The notes beneath the pieces were generated by a model. The model saw nothing but the letters and a program-made list of their open reading frames with translations. It ran no database searches and was not told where the DNA came from. The position numbers and the translations under genes are program-made. Of a stretch of DNA of 64,000 bases, positions 34,407-43,954 are shown piece after piece (the first letter of the stretch is position 1; every line of letters begins with the position of its first letter). The DNA lies in assembly GCF_035013165.1 (NCBI RefSeq), contig NZ_JAYGJQ010000001.1, forward strand, positions 186,001-250,000, in the 5' to 3' direction. This DNA is from Bacteriovorax sp. PP10 (GTDB lineage: Bacteria > Bdellovibrionota > Bacteriovoracia > Bacteriovoracales > Bacteriovoracaceae).

Positions 34407-34703
34407 TTACTCTGTTATGATTTTGATATCGTCAGTATAAATTGTTTGTTTCTTTCTATATAAAGCAATGATTAAGCTCAGACCAATAGCTACTTCACAC
34501 GCTGAAATAATCATCGTGAAAAATACCAGAAGTTGAGACTCTAAAACTCCCGTTGAACGAGAAAATAGAATCACTAGAAGACTCACGCCTCCCATCATTA
34601 GTTCTAAACATAGAAGAATTGAGATTAAGTCTTTTTTGAAAATTGTTCCAAGAAGACCTAATGTGAATAAAAACCCTGCCAGGTAATAGTAAATACTACT
34701 CAT
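34407..34703 (-). CDS. nuoK: Complex I subunit NuoK, second arm
   Basis: 98 residues, three membrane helices. The two buried glutamates of NuoK are seen in LCLELMMGG and SACEVAIGL. NuoK (ND4L) forms part of the E-channel near the quinone site. It overlaps nuoJ by eight bases, and nuoL follows after eight bases. Confidence 0.95.
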   Translation of the reverse strand: MSSIYYYLAGFLFTLGLLGTIFKKDLISILLCLELMMGGVSLLVILFSRSTGVLESQLLVFFTMIISACEVAIGLSLIIALYRKKQTIYTDDIKIITE

Positions 34704-35214
34704 GAGATTCTCCTTCTTCTTTAATAACTGCTTTTTCGTGACCAGTGATAACTACACAAGCAACCAGGGCAGCAAGTAGAAGAACTGTCGCCATTTCAAA
34801 TGGAAGGTAATAAACAGAGAAAAGTTTCTCGAATAATAACTTCATTGAATTGTCTGAAATATTGTTAGCTGTAAGCACTTCGATATTGTTGTTAATGATC
34901 AGAGCAAACACACCAAAGATGATCAGGATTGTAACGCTTGAAATGATCAGCTTCACTTTTCCTTTTTCACGGTTGTTCTGGAATTGCTCAAGGTTGATTA
35001 ACATCATTACGAATACGAATAAAATCGCAATCGCTCCGGCGTTAACGATAACCTGGATAGCAGCTAAGAACACTGTTCCTAATTGGAAGTAGATCATAGC
35101 AATTGATAAAAGAGTCATTAGTAGAGCAAATGCTGAAACAACGGTCTTTTTTGAGAAAACAACCATAAGAGCAAACGCCATCGTAATGATGGTTAAAAAG
35201 ATATCACTAATCAT
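34696..35214 (-). CDS. nuoJ: Complex I subunit NuoJ, second arm
   Basis: 172 residues, five membrane helices. The third helix has the typical NuoJ pattern AAIQVIVNAGAIAILFVFVMML, containing the pi-bulge region that couples quinone reduction to the membrane arm. The C-terminal tail is short and acidic. Two bases separate it from nuoH upstream. Confidence 0.93.
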   Translation of the reverse strand: MISDIFLTIITMAFALMVVFSKKTVVSAFALLMTLLSIAMIYFQLGTVFLAAIQVIVNAGAIAILFVFVMMLINLEQFQNNREKGKVKLIISSVTILIIFGVFALIINNNIEVLTANNISDNSMKLLFEKLFSVYYLPFEMATVLLLAALVACVVITGHEKAVIKEEGESHE

Positions 35215-35216
35215 AA

Positions 35217-36266
35217 TTATTGATTCCTAAAATATACAAATAGAACTGTAGCAATTAAATTTACAATACCTAGTGGTAACAGACGTTGCCATCCTAAGTC
35301 CATAAGTTGATCGTAACGGAAGCGTGGAAGAGACCAACGTACCCAAACGAAAATCCAGATCATCATAGCAATCTTAATAATGAAAGATGTTGCTTGAAGA
35401 ATTGGTAATACGAAAGGTGAGTTAGTTGGAATTAAGTCCATTCCCGGAAGAAGGCTGTATCCACCGAAGAAGAAAATAATGAATAGTGCAGATAATGCAA
35501 TCATGTGGATGTATTCCGCCATGAAGAAGATCGCAAATTTCATTGAAGAGTACTCTAAGTGATAACCAGCAACGATTTCTGATTCACCTTCAGCTAAGTC
35601 GAATGGAAGACGGTTTGATTCAGCAAAGATTCCAACTAAGAAAAGCATCGCTGCAAGTGGTTGCATGAAGAATCCCCATTTTGGCAGGAATCCAAACCAG
35701 TAACCAGTTTGAGCAGCTACAATCCCGTGAATGTCATTTGTTCCGAAAACAAAGATCATTGCAACAACTGCTGTTGAAAGTGATAGTTCGTATGAAACCA
35801 TCTGAGCACAGGCGCGAAGTGCACCAAGCATTGTGAATTTGTTATTTGATGCCCAACCAGCAAGTAGAATCCCGTAAGATCCAAGAGCTGAAGCCGCGAA
35901 AGCAAAGAAGATCCCCATGTCACTTCTAAAAACTTCCGGGAAAACTGTTTTACCAAAAACTTCGAACGGGCCTGATAATGGAATACAAGCAAGTGGAAGT
36001 AGGGCCACAGTTAAAGCGATGATTGGTGCTGCTGTGTAAAAGAATGGACGAACGTGAGAAGGGTGAACTTCTTCTTTGAACATAAATTTAGCAACGTCAG
36101 CAAGTGGCTGAAGTAATCCGAACGGTCCAACTCTGTTTGGCCCGACTCTTTTTTGTAAGAAACCGGCACCACGTCTTTCAACGTGAATGATAATTGGAAG
36201 AGCACCTAATGGGATACCCAGGATAACAACAGTCTTAATTAAGATCTCTAGAATTGCTTCTAACAT
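35217..36266 (-). CDS. nuoH: Complex I subunit NuoH, second arm
   Basis: 349 residues, eight or more membrane helices. KRVGPNRVGPFGLLQPLAD and AESNRLPFDLAEGESEIVAG with EYSSMKFAIFF are hallmark NuoH blocks forming the quinone-channel entrance and the acidic loop; WVRWSLPRFRYDQLM closes the protein. Acidic residues of the E-channel are retained. It lies one base after nuoA. Confidence 0.95.
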   Translation of the reverse strand: MLEAILEILIKTVVILGIPLGALPIIIHVERRGAGFLQKRVGPNRVGPFGLLQPLADVAKFMFKEEVHPSHVRPFFYTAAPIIALTVALLPLACIPLSGPFEVFGKTVFPEVFRSDMGIFFAFAASALGSYGILLAGWASNNKFTMLGALRACAQMVSYELSLSTAVVAMIFVFGTNDIHGIVAAQTGYWFGFLPKWGFFMQPLAAMLFLVGIFAESNRLPFDLAEGESEIVAGYHLEYSSMKFAIFFMAEYIHMIALSALFIIFFFGGYSLLPGMDLIPTNSPFVLPILQATSFIIKIAMMIWIFVWVRWSLPRFRYDQLMDLGWQRLLPLGIVNLIATVLFVYFRNQ

Positions 36267-36267
36267 T

Positions 36268-36633
36268 TTACTTTTCCCACTTTAATGCTTTTGAACCGAT
36301 AACGAAGATGTATCCAACAAGAAGCACAGTCATAAAGAACACAAATCCAGCAACCATGAAACCTGAGTTGGTCACGTTGTGGTAGTTAAGTGCCCATGGC
36401 AATAAAAACACGATTTCTACGTCAAACAGAAGAAACAAAATCGCAGTAAGATAAAACTTAATATCGTACTGTCTTGTTGCACTTCCAACCGGGTTAACCC
36501 CTGATTCATAAATATCGTTTTTCCTAACGATCTTAACTTTTTGGCCAAGAAAGTTTGAAATAAACATCAACACCAGCCCTAGAGCTGTGGCGATGATAAA
36601 AAAGATAACAAAAGATAAAAATGCAAATTCCAT
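36268..36633 (-). CDS. nuoA: Complex I subunit NuoA, second arm
   Basis: 121 residues, three membrane helices. The loop between helices 1 and 2 reads YESGVNPVGSA, with Ser where mitochondrial ND3 has the conserved Cys; this is also the E. coli form. KFYLTAILFLLFDVEIVFLLPWA is the standard second helix. It starts 22 bases after the end of the first arm's nuoN, making it the first gene of the second arm. Confidence 0.95.
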   Translation of the reverse strand: MEFAFLSFVIFFIIATALGLVLMFISNFLGQKVKIVRKNDIYESGVNPVGSATRQYDIKFYLTAILFLLFDVEIVFLLPWALNYHNVTNSGFMVAGFVFFMTVLLVGYIFVIGSKALKWEK

Positions 36634-36655
36634 TTAACTCGTCTCGCTTCTTTGA

Positions 36656-38122
36656 TTATTGAATGAACAATTTTGCACTAGCTGCTAGTTGCATAATTGA
36701 GTCCCAGAAAATTCCAAGAACAAAAACTGGTAAAGTCATTGCCACAATAACTAGTTGATTTAAAAAACCGAATCCTTCGATTGATTCGTCAGACTCTGCT
36801 GGTTTAAGAACCATTAGACGAACAATTTTTAAGTAGTAATAAGCTGACACAACAGAGTTAACCGCAAGGATAACTGCTAGTGTATAAAACTTAGAGCTAA
36901 CTAATGAAGTAAGGATGTTGTACTTTGCAACGAATCCAGCTAACGGTGGAAGACCTGTTAGTGAGAACATTACAACTGTCATCATCACGGCCATAACCGG
37001 GTATCTGTAGATTAATCCAGAAAAACGCTCAAAGTGATCGTTACCGTATTTATCCTGAACGATGCTTGTAATGTAGAAAGCAACTAAAGTCATGAACAGG
37101 TAAGTGATTCCGTAGAACACTACCGATTTAACTCCAAGGTCACCAATCATTACAAGTGCCGACATCATGATCCCTGCGTGAGAGATTGATGAGTAAGCTA
37201 ACATTCTTTTAACTGATTTTTGTCCGATCGCAGTCACGTTTCCAACAGTCATTGTTAATGCTGAAATAATTAGCATTAAACCAATCCATCCAACTTTAAG
37301 TGGAGAATCAACTGTGAAGAAAATTGAAGTAATACGGATTAAAGCTGCAATACCTGCAAGCTTTGGAACGATTGCAAAAAATGTTGTTACTGGAGTTGGA
37401 GCTCCTTCGTAAACATCCGGTGACCACATATGGAATGGAACCGCTGCAATTTTATATCCGATACCTGCAAAAACTAAAACAAATGAAGGCATAAGGATCG
37501 CAAGCTGACCTGTTGTAAGCTTAGGAATCATCGCCACAATTCCAGTAAACTGGATTGTACCAATTACACCGTAGATGTGTGATAAACCAAAAAGCATGAT
37601 CCCTGCAGAAATCCCACCGTAAAGAGCATACTTAAGACCAGCTTCGCTTGATCTCTCGTCGTTCTTTTTGAATGCGGCCATAACGTATGAAAGAATTGAA
37701 AGAGTTTCGATCCCTAAATACATAGTCAGCATGTTGTTTGCTGAAGCTAGAAGAAATCCACCAATCAAAATCCCAACGGCCATGATTACGAATTCAGTTT
37801 TAAGTGTCTCGTAGATGTCTCTTGAGAATCTGCTTAAATAAACAACTCCAATAGTTCCAAGCACCATGATCATTTTCATCAAAGTACTGAAGTCATCTAT
37901 AATGACCGCATTGCTGAAAATCGCACCAGGTTTATCACCATAGTTTGCGAGTAAAGCAACAAACGTTGCCACCAATCCGATCATTGCCGTGATGAAGATG
38001 TATCTTCTATTCTTCTCGTCTTCTTTATAAGTCACTTCGAGAAGAATAAGGCCCACCATTAAAATCACCAGAAGGATTTCCGGGATGTAGCGACCAATAT
38101 TTGCTAAATAATTTAAATGCAT
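36656..38122 (-). CDS. nuoN: Complex I subunit NuoN, first (upstream) arm
   Basis: 488 residues, 14 membrane helices. Contains LTMYLGIETLSILSYVMAAF (TM5 Glu), KIAAVPFHMWSPDVYEGAPT (classic NuoN TM7 block) and KSVKRMLAYSSISHAGIMM. It is a textbook NuoN, in contrast with the second copy at 29485. It closes the first arm; nuoA of the second arm follows after 22 bases with no terminator. Confidence 0.96.
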   Translation of the reverse strand: MHLNYLANIGRYIPEILLVILMVGLILLEVTYKEDEKNRRYIFITAMIGLVATFVALLANYGDKPGAIFSNAVIIDDFSTLMKMIMVLGTIGVVYLSRFSRDIYETLKTEFVIMAVGILIGGFLLASANNMLTMYLGIETLSILSYVMAAFKKNDERSSEAGLKYALYGGISAGIMLFGLSHIYGVIGTIQFTGIVAMIPKLTTGQLAILMPSFVLVFAGIGYKIAAVPFHMWSPDVYEGAPTPVTTFFAIVPKLAGIAALIRITSIFFTVDSPLKVGWIGLMLIISALTMTVGNVTAIGQKSVKRMLAYSSISHAGIMMSALVMIGDLGVKSVVFYGITYLFMTLVAFYITSIVQDKYGNDHFERFSGLIYRYPVMAVMMTVVMFSLTGLPPLAGFVAKYNILTSLVSSKFYTLAVILAVNSVVSAYYYLKIVRLMVLKPAESDESIEGFGFLNQLVIVAMTLPVFVLGIFWDSIMQLAASAKLFIQ

Positions 38123-38150
38123 CTCTATGTCCTAATTTCCTAATCGTTTC

Positions 38151-39680
38151 TTAGAAAGTTGCTAGTAACGAAACAAGTTGTCCTACTGAAGCTTTCATCA
38201 CGTTCAGGATTGGCGAAGGCCAGATCCCGAAAAGAATTACAGCAACACATAGAGGAATCATGTAAGTCACTTCCAGTTTTGTCATGTCAGTATATTCTTT
38301 AACTTCTGGGTTAACTTCTCCGAAGAACATTCTCTTGAACATCCAAAGAAGGTAAGCAGCACCAATGAAAAGACCGAATAGAGCAAGAACTGTGATTGTC
38401 GTAAAACGTTGGTAGATACCAAGGAAAATTAGAGCTTCAGAAATGAATCCTGAAAGTCCTGGAAGTCCCATTGAAGCAAACATACCAATGATGAAGATAA
38501 TTGAGTAAACCGGAAGTTGTGTATAAAGACCACCGTATCCACGTGAACCATCTGGTTTAACGATCCATCTGTGGTGAGATCTTTCATATAGAAGACCGAT
38601 CATGAAGAACATCATAGCTGTTGAAGTTCCGTGGTTGAACATCTGTAAAACAGCTCCGTTCATACCTTGAACTGTCATAGCAGCAAGACCAAGCATTACA
38701 AATCCCATGTGAGATACTGATGAGTAAGCGATAAGTTTCTTAACGTCAGTTTGTGCCATTGCACAAAGTGCTCCGTAGATAACGTTAATTAATCCCAACC
38801 AAGCAATTGCCGTTGAGAAGTATTTTGCTGAATCAGGGAAGATTGGGAATGCAATTCTTAGGAATCCGTATGTCCCCATCTTTAGTAGTACACCGGCCAG
38901 GATTACTGAAATTGCAGTAGGTGCCTGAACGTGAGCGTGTGGTAACCAAGTGTGGAAAGGGAAAACCGGAACTTTGATCGCGAACCCGATAAACATGAAA
39001 ATGAAGAACAGTTTCGAGAAAGATAAACTCTGACCGAAAATATTAACTGTAAGTTGAGTAAACTTCCCGCCTGAAAGAGCAAGAATGTTGAATGAATCTG
39101 CACCAGCACCTGTTGCGAAATAAAGAGCAACGATACCAACAAGCATTAAGATTGATCCAAAGAATGTATAAAGGAAGAACTTAACAGCAGCGTACTCTCT
39201 GTTTTCTCCACCCCAAACACCGATAAGGAAGAACATCGGAATTAGCATTACTTCCCAGTAAACATAGAACAGGAAGAAATCTAGTGCGAAAAATACTCCG
39301 AATACACACGACTGAAGAAGTAGAAGTAGTGCGAAGTAAGCTTTGATTGATTTCTTGATTTGTGTCCATGAAGAAAGGATACAAAGCATGAATAGTAATC
39401 CTGTTAGGACAACCATTGGCATTGCAATCCCATCAACCCCTAAACGGTAGTAGATGTGGAATTGTGAAATCCATGGAACCACAACGTTAAATGCACTTTG
39501 CATTCCCGCCTGTGTTGTATCGAACTTACACCATAAAACCAGAGTAAGAGCGAAAGTAATAACAGTGTTAATGAAAGCCCATGCTTTAATTAGAGTTGTT
39601 TTGTCTTTTGGACAAAGAAGAACTCCAAGTACACCAATTATAGGCATCCATAAAATCAAACTTAATAATGAACCGGCCAC
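38151..39680 (-). CDS. nuoM: Complex I subunit NuoM, first arm
   Basis: 509 residues. YVYWEVMLIPMFFLIGVWGG, KVPVFPFHTWLPHAHVQAPT and AQTDVKKLIAYSSVSHMGFV are the expected antiporter-subunit blocks, with the essential Glu and Lys residues in place. HVQAPT rather than HVEAPT distinguishes it from the second copy and is the commoner bacterial form. Nuo spacing to nuoN is 28 bases. Confidence 0.96.
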   Translation of the reverse strand: MAGSLLSLILWMPIIGVLGVLLCPKDKTTLIKAWAFINTVITFALTLVLWCKFDTTQAGMQSAFNVVVPWISQFHIYYRLGVDGIAMPMVVLTGLLFMLCILSSWTQIKKSIKAYFALLLLLQSCVFGVFFALDFFLFYVYWEVMLIPMFFLIGVWGGENREYAAVKFFLYTFFGSILMLVGIVALYFATGAGADSFNILALSGGKFTQLTVNIFGQSLSFSKLFFIFMFIGFAIKVPVFPFHTWLPHAHVQAPTAISVILAGVLLKMGTYGFLRIAFPIFPDSAKYFSTAIAWLGLINVIYGALCAMAQTDVKKLIAYSSVSHMGFVMLGLAAMTVQGMNGAVLQMFNHGTSTAMMFFMIGLLYERSHHRWIVKPDGSRGYGGLYTQLPVYSIIFIIGMFASMGLPGLSGFISEALIFLGIYQRFTTITVLALFGLFIGAAYLLWMFKRMFFGEVNPEVKEYTDMTKLEVTYMIPLCVAVILFGIWPSPILNVMKASVGQLVSLLATF

Positions 39681-39715
39681 CGGTATCTCCTTAGAAAAGT
39701 TACTATATAATTAAA

Positions 39716-41869
39716 CTAAAATCTTAACGTTAAAACATAACTAGCAAGAACAACGATCAATACGATGAAGTACAACTGAACTTTACCTGATTGGATAGTT
39801 CTTAGAACAACGTTCATTAAACGAACACTTGCTCCAGTTCCATCAACCATTCCGCTATCGATAACATTGTTATCAAACCAACGAGACACTGTGTATGCCC
39901 AACGGTTTAATACCGCTACTCCATCCACCACATATCTGTCGTAAATTCCTGAATCAAATTTCGCCAACAAGTTGTTGAACGGAAGAAGACCTTTTTGAAT
40001 AACTTTTCCGATATAAAGATCGTCGAAGTAGTATTTGTTTTGAAGAGCTCTTCTCCAACCAGCGAAAGTTTGTGCCCACCAGTCCGGGTTCACTGATTTT
40101 TTCACGTACATTGAGTACGCTAAGAAAATACCAGCAAAAGCGATGATGATCGAAGCAAGTGCACCAACTCTGTGAACCGTGTGAACGAAGTGAGCGTGGT
40201 GCTCATCCATTCCGTGGTTTGCATCGTAAGCAGCTTTTGGAAGTTCAACTTTATCGCGAGTATCTGTGCTACCTAAATCTTCACGTTGATAGTGAGAAAA
40301 GTGCTCAAGATGACTAGCTTCTGGTTTGTGAATTAAAGTTTGGAACCATTCGTATTTTGATCCAAAAACGTTAACTTCTCCCTGACCTGTGAAAGACCCT
40401 GAGTAAAATAACCCAAGAGTAAATACAGAAAGGATTAAAAGAGGAACGTTTGAATTCCATCCGATATGTTCTTCGTGAGCGTGATCATAAATATGGTGAT
40501 CGCGTGGCTCGCCAAAGAAAGTTAAGAAAAGCATTCTGAACATGTAGAAAGCAGTTAGAAGAGCACCACCGAAACCAAGAATTGCTACACCCATGTAACC
40601 TTTGTTTTCGATTGCCATAACTAGAGCGTCACCAAGAATTCTATCTTTAGATACGAATCCTGAGAAGAACGGCACACCAGCGATCGCTAAACAACAAAGT
40701 AACATTGCGAAGAATGTGTATGGAAGTTTCTTACGAAGACCACCCATTTGCGGCATTTCCTGGCAGTGAATCGAGTGAATAACTGATCCAGCTGAAAGGA
40801 ATAAACACGCCTTGAATACAGCGTGAGTAATTAAGTGCATGAAAGAAGCGTTGTATGAACCAACACCGATACCGATTACCATGTAACCAAGTTGAGAAAT
40901 AGTAGAGTAGGCAAGAACCGCTTTAATATCTGTTTGGATAAGAGCGATTGTAGCAGCTCCGAAAGCTGTGATCGCACCGATGTAAGCGATGAACATTGTT
41001 AAATGTCCTGCTTCCATTAATGGGAACATTCTTAAAGATAGATAAACTCCGGCCGCAACCATTGTTGCCGCGTGGATTAGTGCCGAACATGGAGTTGGAC
41101 CAAACATCGCGTCCGGTAACCAAACGTGTAGAGGAACCTGAGCTGATTTACCCATTGTTCCAACGAAAATTGAAAATCCTGCTGCTGTTGCTAGAGGAAT
41201 TCCAAGAACCATTGCACCAAATTTTCCCGCTCCGATTGCTGCGTAAATATCAACAAAAGTTGTACTTCCAACAGTCATCCAGATAGCAAGAATACCGAAT
41301 AAGAAGAAAACGTCCCCAACTCTTGTAGTCATGAAAGCTTTCATCGATGCGTTTCCAGCACCTTCTTTTTCGTAATAGAAACCGATTAGTGAGTAAGAAC
41401 AGAATCCCATTAACTCCCAGAAAATGAATACTGAAAGTAGGTTATCTGAAAGAACAAGGCCCAACATCGCTGACGTGAAGAGTGACATATACACGAAGAA
41501 TCGTGCAAATCTCGGGTCATCATGCATGTACCAAGTAGAGAAAACGTGAATCAAAGTTGCTACAGCTGTAACCATTAAAAGCATTACAGATGTCATGTTA
41601 TCTATATAGATACCCATGTTTACTTTAAATAAATGTTCGCCTGCACTTAAGTCAAACCACGTGAAAACTTTGTGGATGTGATAATCAACAGCGTAAACAC
41701 CTTGGAAATCTAAGAAGATTCTCAAAGCGAAAATAAATGATCCAAAAATAGCGGCCGTTGATAATGCCACTGCTGTTGTTGGGAAACGCTTTGCAATAAA
41801 TACATTTATTACGAACGCAAAGAACGGCAGTAGTACAATTGGTGCTATGGTTGAGACTGTGTAATCCAT
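39716..41869 (-). CDS. nuoL: Complex I subunit NuoL, first arm
   Basis: 717 residues. FIFWELMGFCSYSLIGFYYE, GKSAQVPLHVWLPDAMFGPT and IQTDIKAVLAYSTISQLGYM are diagnostic. Histidine-rich loops occur around residues 460-475 (PRDHHIYDHAHEEHIGW) and 555-570 (MDEHHAHFVHTVHR). The C-terminal amphipathic helix and final membrane anchor are present. Slightly longer than the family average because of these loops. Confidence 0.96.
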   Translation of the reverse strand: MDYTVSTIAPIVLLPFFAFVINVFIAKRFPTTAVALSTAAIFGSFIFALRIFLDFQGVYAVDYHIHKVFTWFDLSAGEHLFKVNMGIYIDNMTSVMLLMVTAVATLIHVFSTWYMHDDPRFARFFVYMSLFTSAMLGLVLSDNLLSVFIFWELMGFCSYSLIGFYYEKEGAGNASMKAFMTTRVGDVFFLFGILAIWMTVGSTTFVDIYAAIGAGKFGAMVLGIPLATAAGFSIFVGTMGKSAQVPLHVWLPDAMFGPTPCSALIHAATMVAAGVYLSLRMFPLMEAGHLTMFIAYIGAITAFGAATIALIQTDIKAVLAYSTISQLGYMVIGIGVGSYNASFMHLITHAVFKACLFLSAGSVIHSIHCQEMPQMGGLRKKLPYTFFAMLLCCLAIAGVPFFSGFVSKDRILGDALVMAIENKGYMGVAILGFGGALLTAFYMFRMLFLTFFGEPRDHHIYDHAHEEHIGWNSNVPLLILSVFTLGLFYSGSFTGQGEVNVFGSKYEWFQTLIHKPEASHLEHFSHYQREDLGSTDTRDKVELPKAAYDANHGMDEHHAHFVHTVHRVGALASIIIAFAGIFLAYSMYVKKSVNPDWWAQTFAGWRRALQNKYYFDDLYIGKVIQKGLLPFNNLLAKFDSGIYDRYVVDGVAVLNRWAYTVSRWFDNNVIDSGMVDGTGASVRLMNVVLRTIQSGKVQLYFIVLIVVLASYVLTLRF

Positions 41870-41902
41870 TTAACTATATCCTTTTTAGTCCTTACCTTAT
41901 TA

Positions 41903-42208
41903 TTAGTTCTGTAAAGTTGAAGCATCATCCATATGGATACTTTCTCTAAGTTGGAAGAATCTGATAATGATCCCTAAACCAACTGCTGATTCGGCTGCTG
42001 CGATAACAATGATGAAAAGACTTACAATGTTCCCTTCAACGTTGCCGTTAGCAAATTTTGTATAAGCTGCAAAGTTAAGTGCCGCTGCATTCAAAATAAG
42101 CTCGATCCCGATAAGAATCGCAACAATATTTTTTCTTGCGATCATTACGATGATTCCGCAAAGAAATAGAATGAATGAAATAGCTAAGTAAGAACCTAAA
42201 TTAATCAT
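41903..42208 (-). CDS. nuoK: Complex I subunit NuoK, first arm
   Basis: 101 residues, three membrane helices. Buried glutamates occur in IGIELILNAAALNF and AAAESAVGLGI, a closer match to the common proteobacterial NuoK than the second copy. Overlaps nuoJ by eight bases, the same overlap as in the second arm, which supports descent of both arms from one gene order. Confidence 0.95.
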   Translation of the reverse strand: MINLGSYLAISFILFLCGIIVMIARKNIVAILIGIELILNAAALNFAAYTKFANGNVEGNIVSLFIIVIAAAESAVGLGIIIRFFQLRESIHMDDASTLQN

Positions 42209-42737
42209 GGATTTCTTTCCTTGGTCTTGAAATTACTGCTGCACCAATAAGGGCACCCAGTAGAAGAACCGATGAAATTTCAAATGCTAAAATGTGGTCT
42301 GTTGCTAGTGCAGTTCCAATGTCGGCAACTGATGGGCTATTAAAGCCTGTCGTTGCTACCGTTTTTGCTGCAAAAACTGAGTAAAGGATTTTTGCTAAAA
42401 TAAGTGCTGAAACAGCAGCTGCAAATCCAGCAATCATGAAAGTCTTCTTGTTACCCATTGCCGGGATTTTTTCTAATCCGTAACGGTTAACTCTATTACC
42501 AGTTCCACCTGTAAGCATGATTGCAAACAACATAAGAATGATAACACCACCAGCGTACACAACTAATTGAGTTGCAGCTAAGAAGTCAGCACCAAGACAT
42601 GCATAAAGACCAGCAACTCCAAAAAGAGAAGCTAGTAGATAGATACATGAGTGCATTAAGTTTTTGCTATAAACACATGCAAAAGCACCCGCTAGGGTAA
42701 GCACTGCTGATAATAAAAATAATGTATTTCCAAACAC
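42201..42737 (-). CDS. nuoJ: Complex I subunit NuoJ, first arm
   Basis: 178 residues with five membrane helices. LAATQLVVYAGGVIILMLFAIML is the conserved third helix including the Tyr-Ala-Gly-Gly turn. The fifth helix FEISSVLLLGALIGAAVIS ends in a basic tail. Located 21 bases after nuoH. Confidence 0.94.
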   Translation of the reverse strand: MFGNTLFLLSAVLTLAGAFACVYSKNLMHSCIYLLASLFGVAGLYACLGADFLAATQLVVYAGGVIILMLFAIMLTGGTGNRVNRYGLEKIPAMGNKKTFMIAGFAAAVSALILAKILYSVFAAKTVATTGFNSPSVADIGTALATDHILAFEISSVLLLGALIGAAVISRPRKEIHD

Positions 42738-42758
42738 AGTATTCTCCCTATTCTCTAA

Positions 42759-43952
42759 TTAATGTCCGCCGTGGCTTGCGGCCGCAGAGAAAATTAGAGT
42801 AAAAATTGATTTTCCATTAAATGCGTACATCCAAACTGCGCAACCTAGAAGGTTGAAAATCGCGATTGGAGTTAAGTATTTCCAACAAAGAGTCATTAGC
42901 TGATCTACTCTTAGACGAGGTAGAGTCCAGCGAATCCAGATAACAACGTAGTAAAGAGCAAGTGTTTTTGTAAAGAAAGCACCAAGCTCTAAGAACTGAC
43001 CAATGTTTTGAGCGATCATTCCGTCCATTCCTAGTTTTTCAACTAGAACTTGTCCTGTACCAAGATCGAAAGGTACTTTATATCCACCAAGGAAAAGAGC
43101 AACAGCTACACCACATACAACGAAAACTTCGATATATTCAGCAAGAGCGAATAGACCGAACTTCATACCTGTATATTCTGTGTGGTAACCAGAAACTAGT
43201 TCAGACTCAGCTTCAGGTAAGTCGAATGGTGCACGGTTTGTTTCAGCAAGAGCTGAAATGAAGAATACGAAGAAACCGATGAAAGCAAATGGGTTGTGAA
43301 GAATGAACCACTCATGAGGTGCTCCACCTTGTGCACCAATCAATGTTTTCATTGAAAGACCACCAGCTAGAAGAACGATTGAGATGATTGTGATTGTCGC
43401 AGGAATTTCGTAAGAAATAATTTGCGAAGCCCCTCTCATACCACCAAGCATTGACCATTTTGAGTTAGATGCATATCCACCTAAGAAAACTCCAACACCA
43501 ACTAGAGATGCCATACCAACAAGGTAGAAAATACCAACGTTAAGATCGGCCAGCATGAATCCACTTGAAAATGGAATAACTGCTAAAGTTGCAAATACAC
43601 CAACCATACAAAGAACTGGTGCAAGGTTGAATACAAATCTATCAGCGTTTGTCGTCACGATGTCTTCTTTTAAAATCATCTTCACCCCATCGGCCAGGAA
43701 TTGAAGAAGTCCAAAAGGTCCAACGCGGTTAGGACCCATACGCATTTGAAGATCGGCAGAGATCTTTCTTTCAGCGTAAGTTCCAAGACCACCGATTGTT
43801 GCCATAACACCAACGATGATTCCTGCGAAGATTGCAAATATAACGAATGCTAAAAGTGATGTTGTATCGAAACCTAAAAGTTTTGATGACGAAGCAATCA
43901 GGTGATTTAATTCATTCGATTGTTGAAAATATGAAAATACACTTGAATTCAT
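42759..43952 (-). CDS. nuoH: Complex I subunit NuoH, first arm
   Basis: 397 residues, with an N-terminal extension of about 25 residues compared with the second copy. Hallmarks: QMRMGPNRVGPFGLLQFLAD, AETNRAPFDLPEAESELVSG, HTEYTGMKFGLFALAEYIE and WIRWTLPRLRVDQLM. The C-terminus ends in a short His tail. Two bases after nuoA. The sequence is nearer to the widespread alphaproteobacterial/mitochondrial form than the second copy. Confidence 0.96.
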   Translation of the reverse strand: MNSSVFSYFQQSNELNHLIASSSKLLGFDTTSLLAFVIFAIFAGIIVGVMATIGGLGTYAERKISADLQMRMGPNRVGPFGLLQFLADGVKMILKEDIVTTNADRFVFNLAPVLCMVGVFATLAVIPFSSGFMLADLNVGIFYLVGMASLVGVGVFLGGYASNSKWSMLGGMRGASQIISYEIPATITIISIVLLAGGLSMKTLIGAQGGAPHEWFILHNPFAFIGFFVFFISALAETNRAPFDLPEAESELVSGYHTEYTGMKFGLFALAEYIEVFVVCGVAVALFLGGYKVPFDLGTGQVLVEKLGMDGMIAQNIGQFLELGAFFTKTLALYYVVIWIRWTLPRLRVDQLMTLCWKYLTPIAIFNLLGCAVWMYAFNGKSIFTLIFSAAASHGGH

Positions 43953-43954
43953 GA

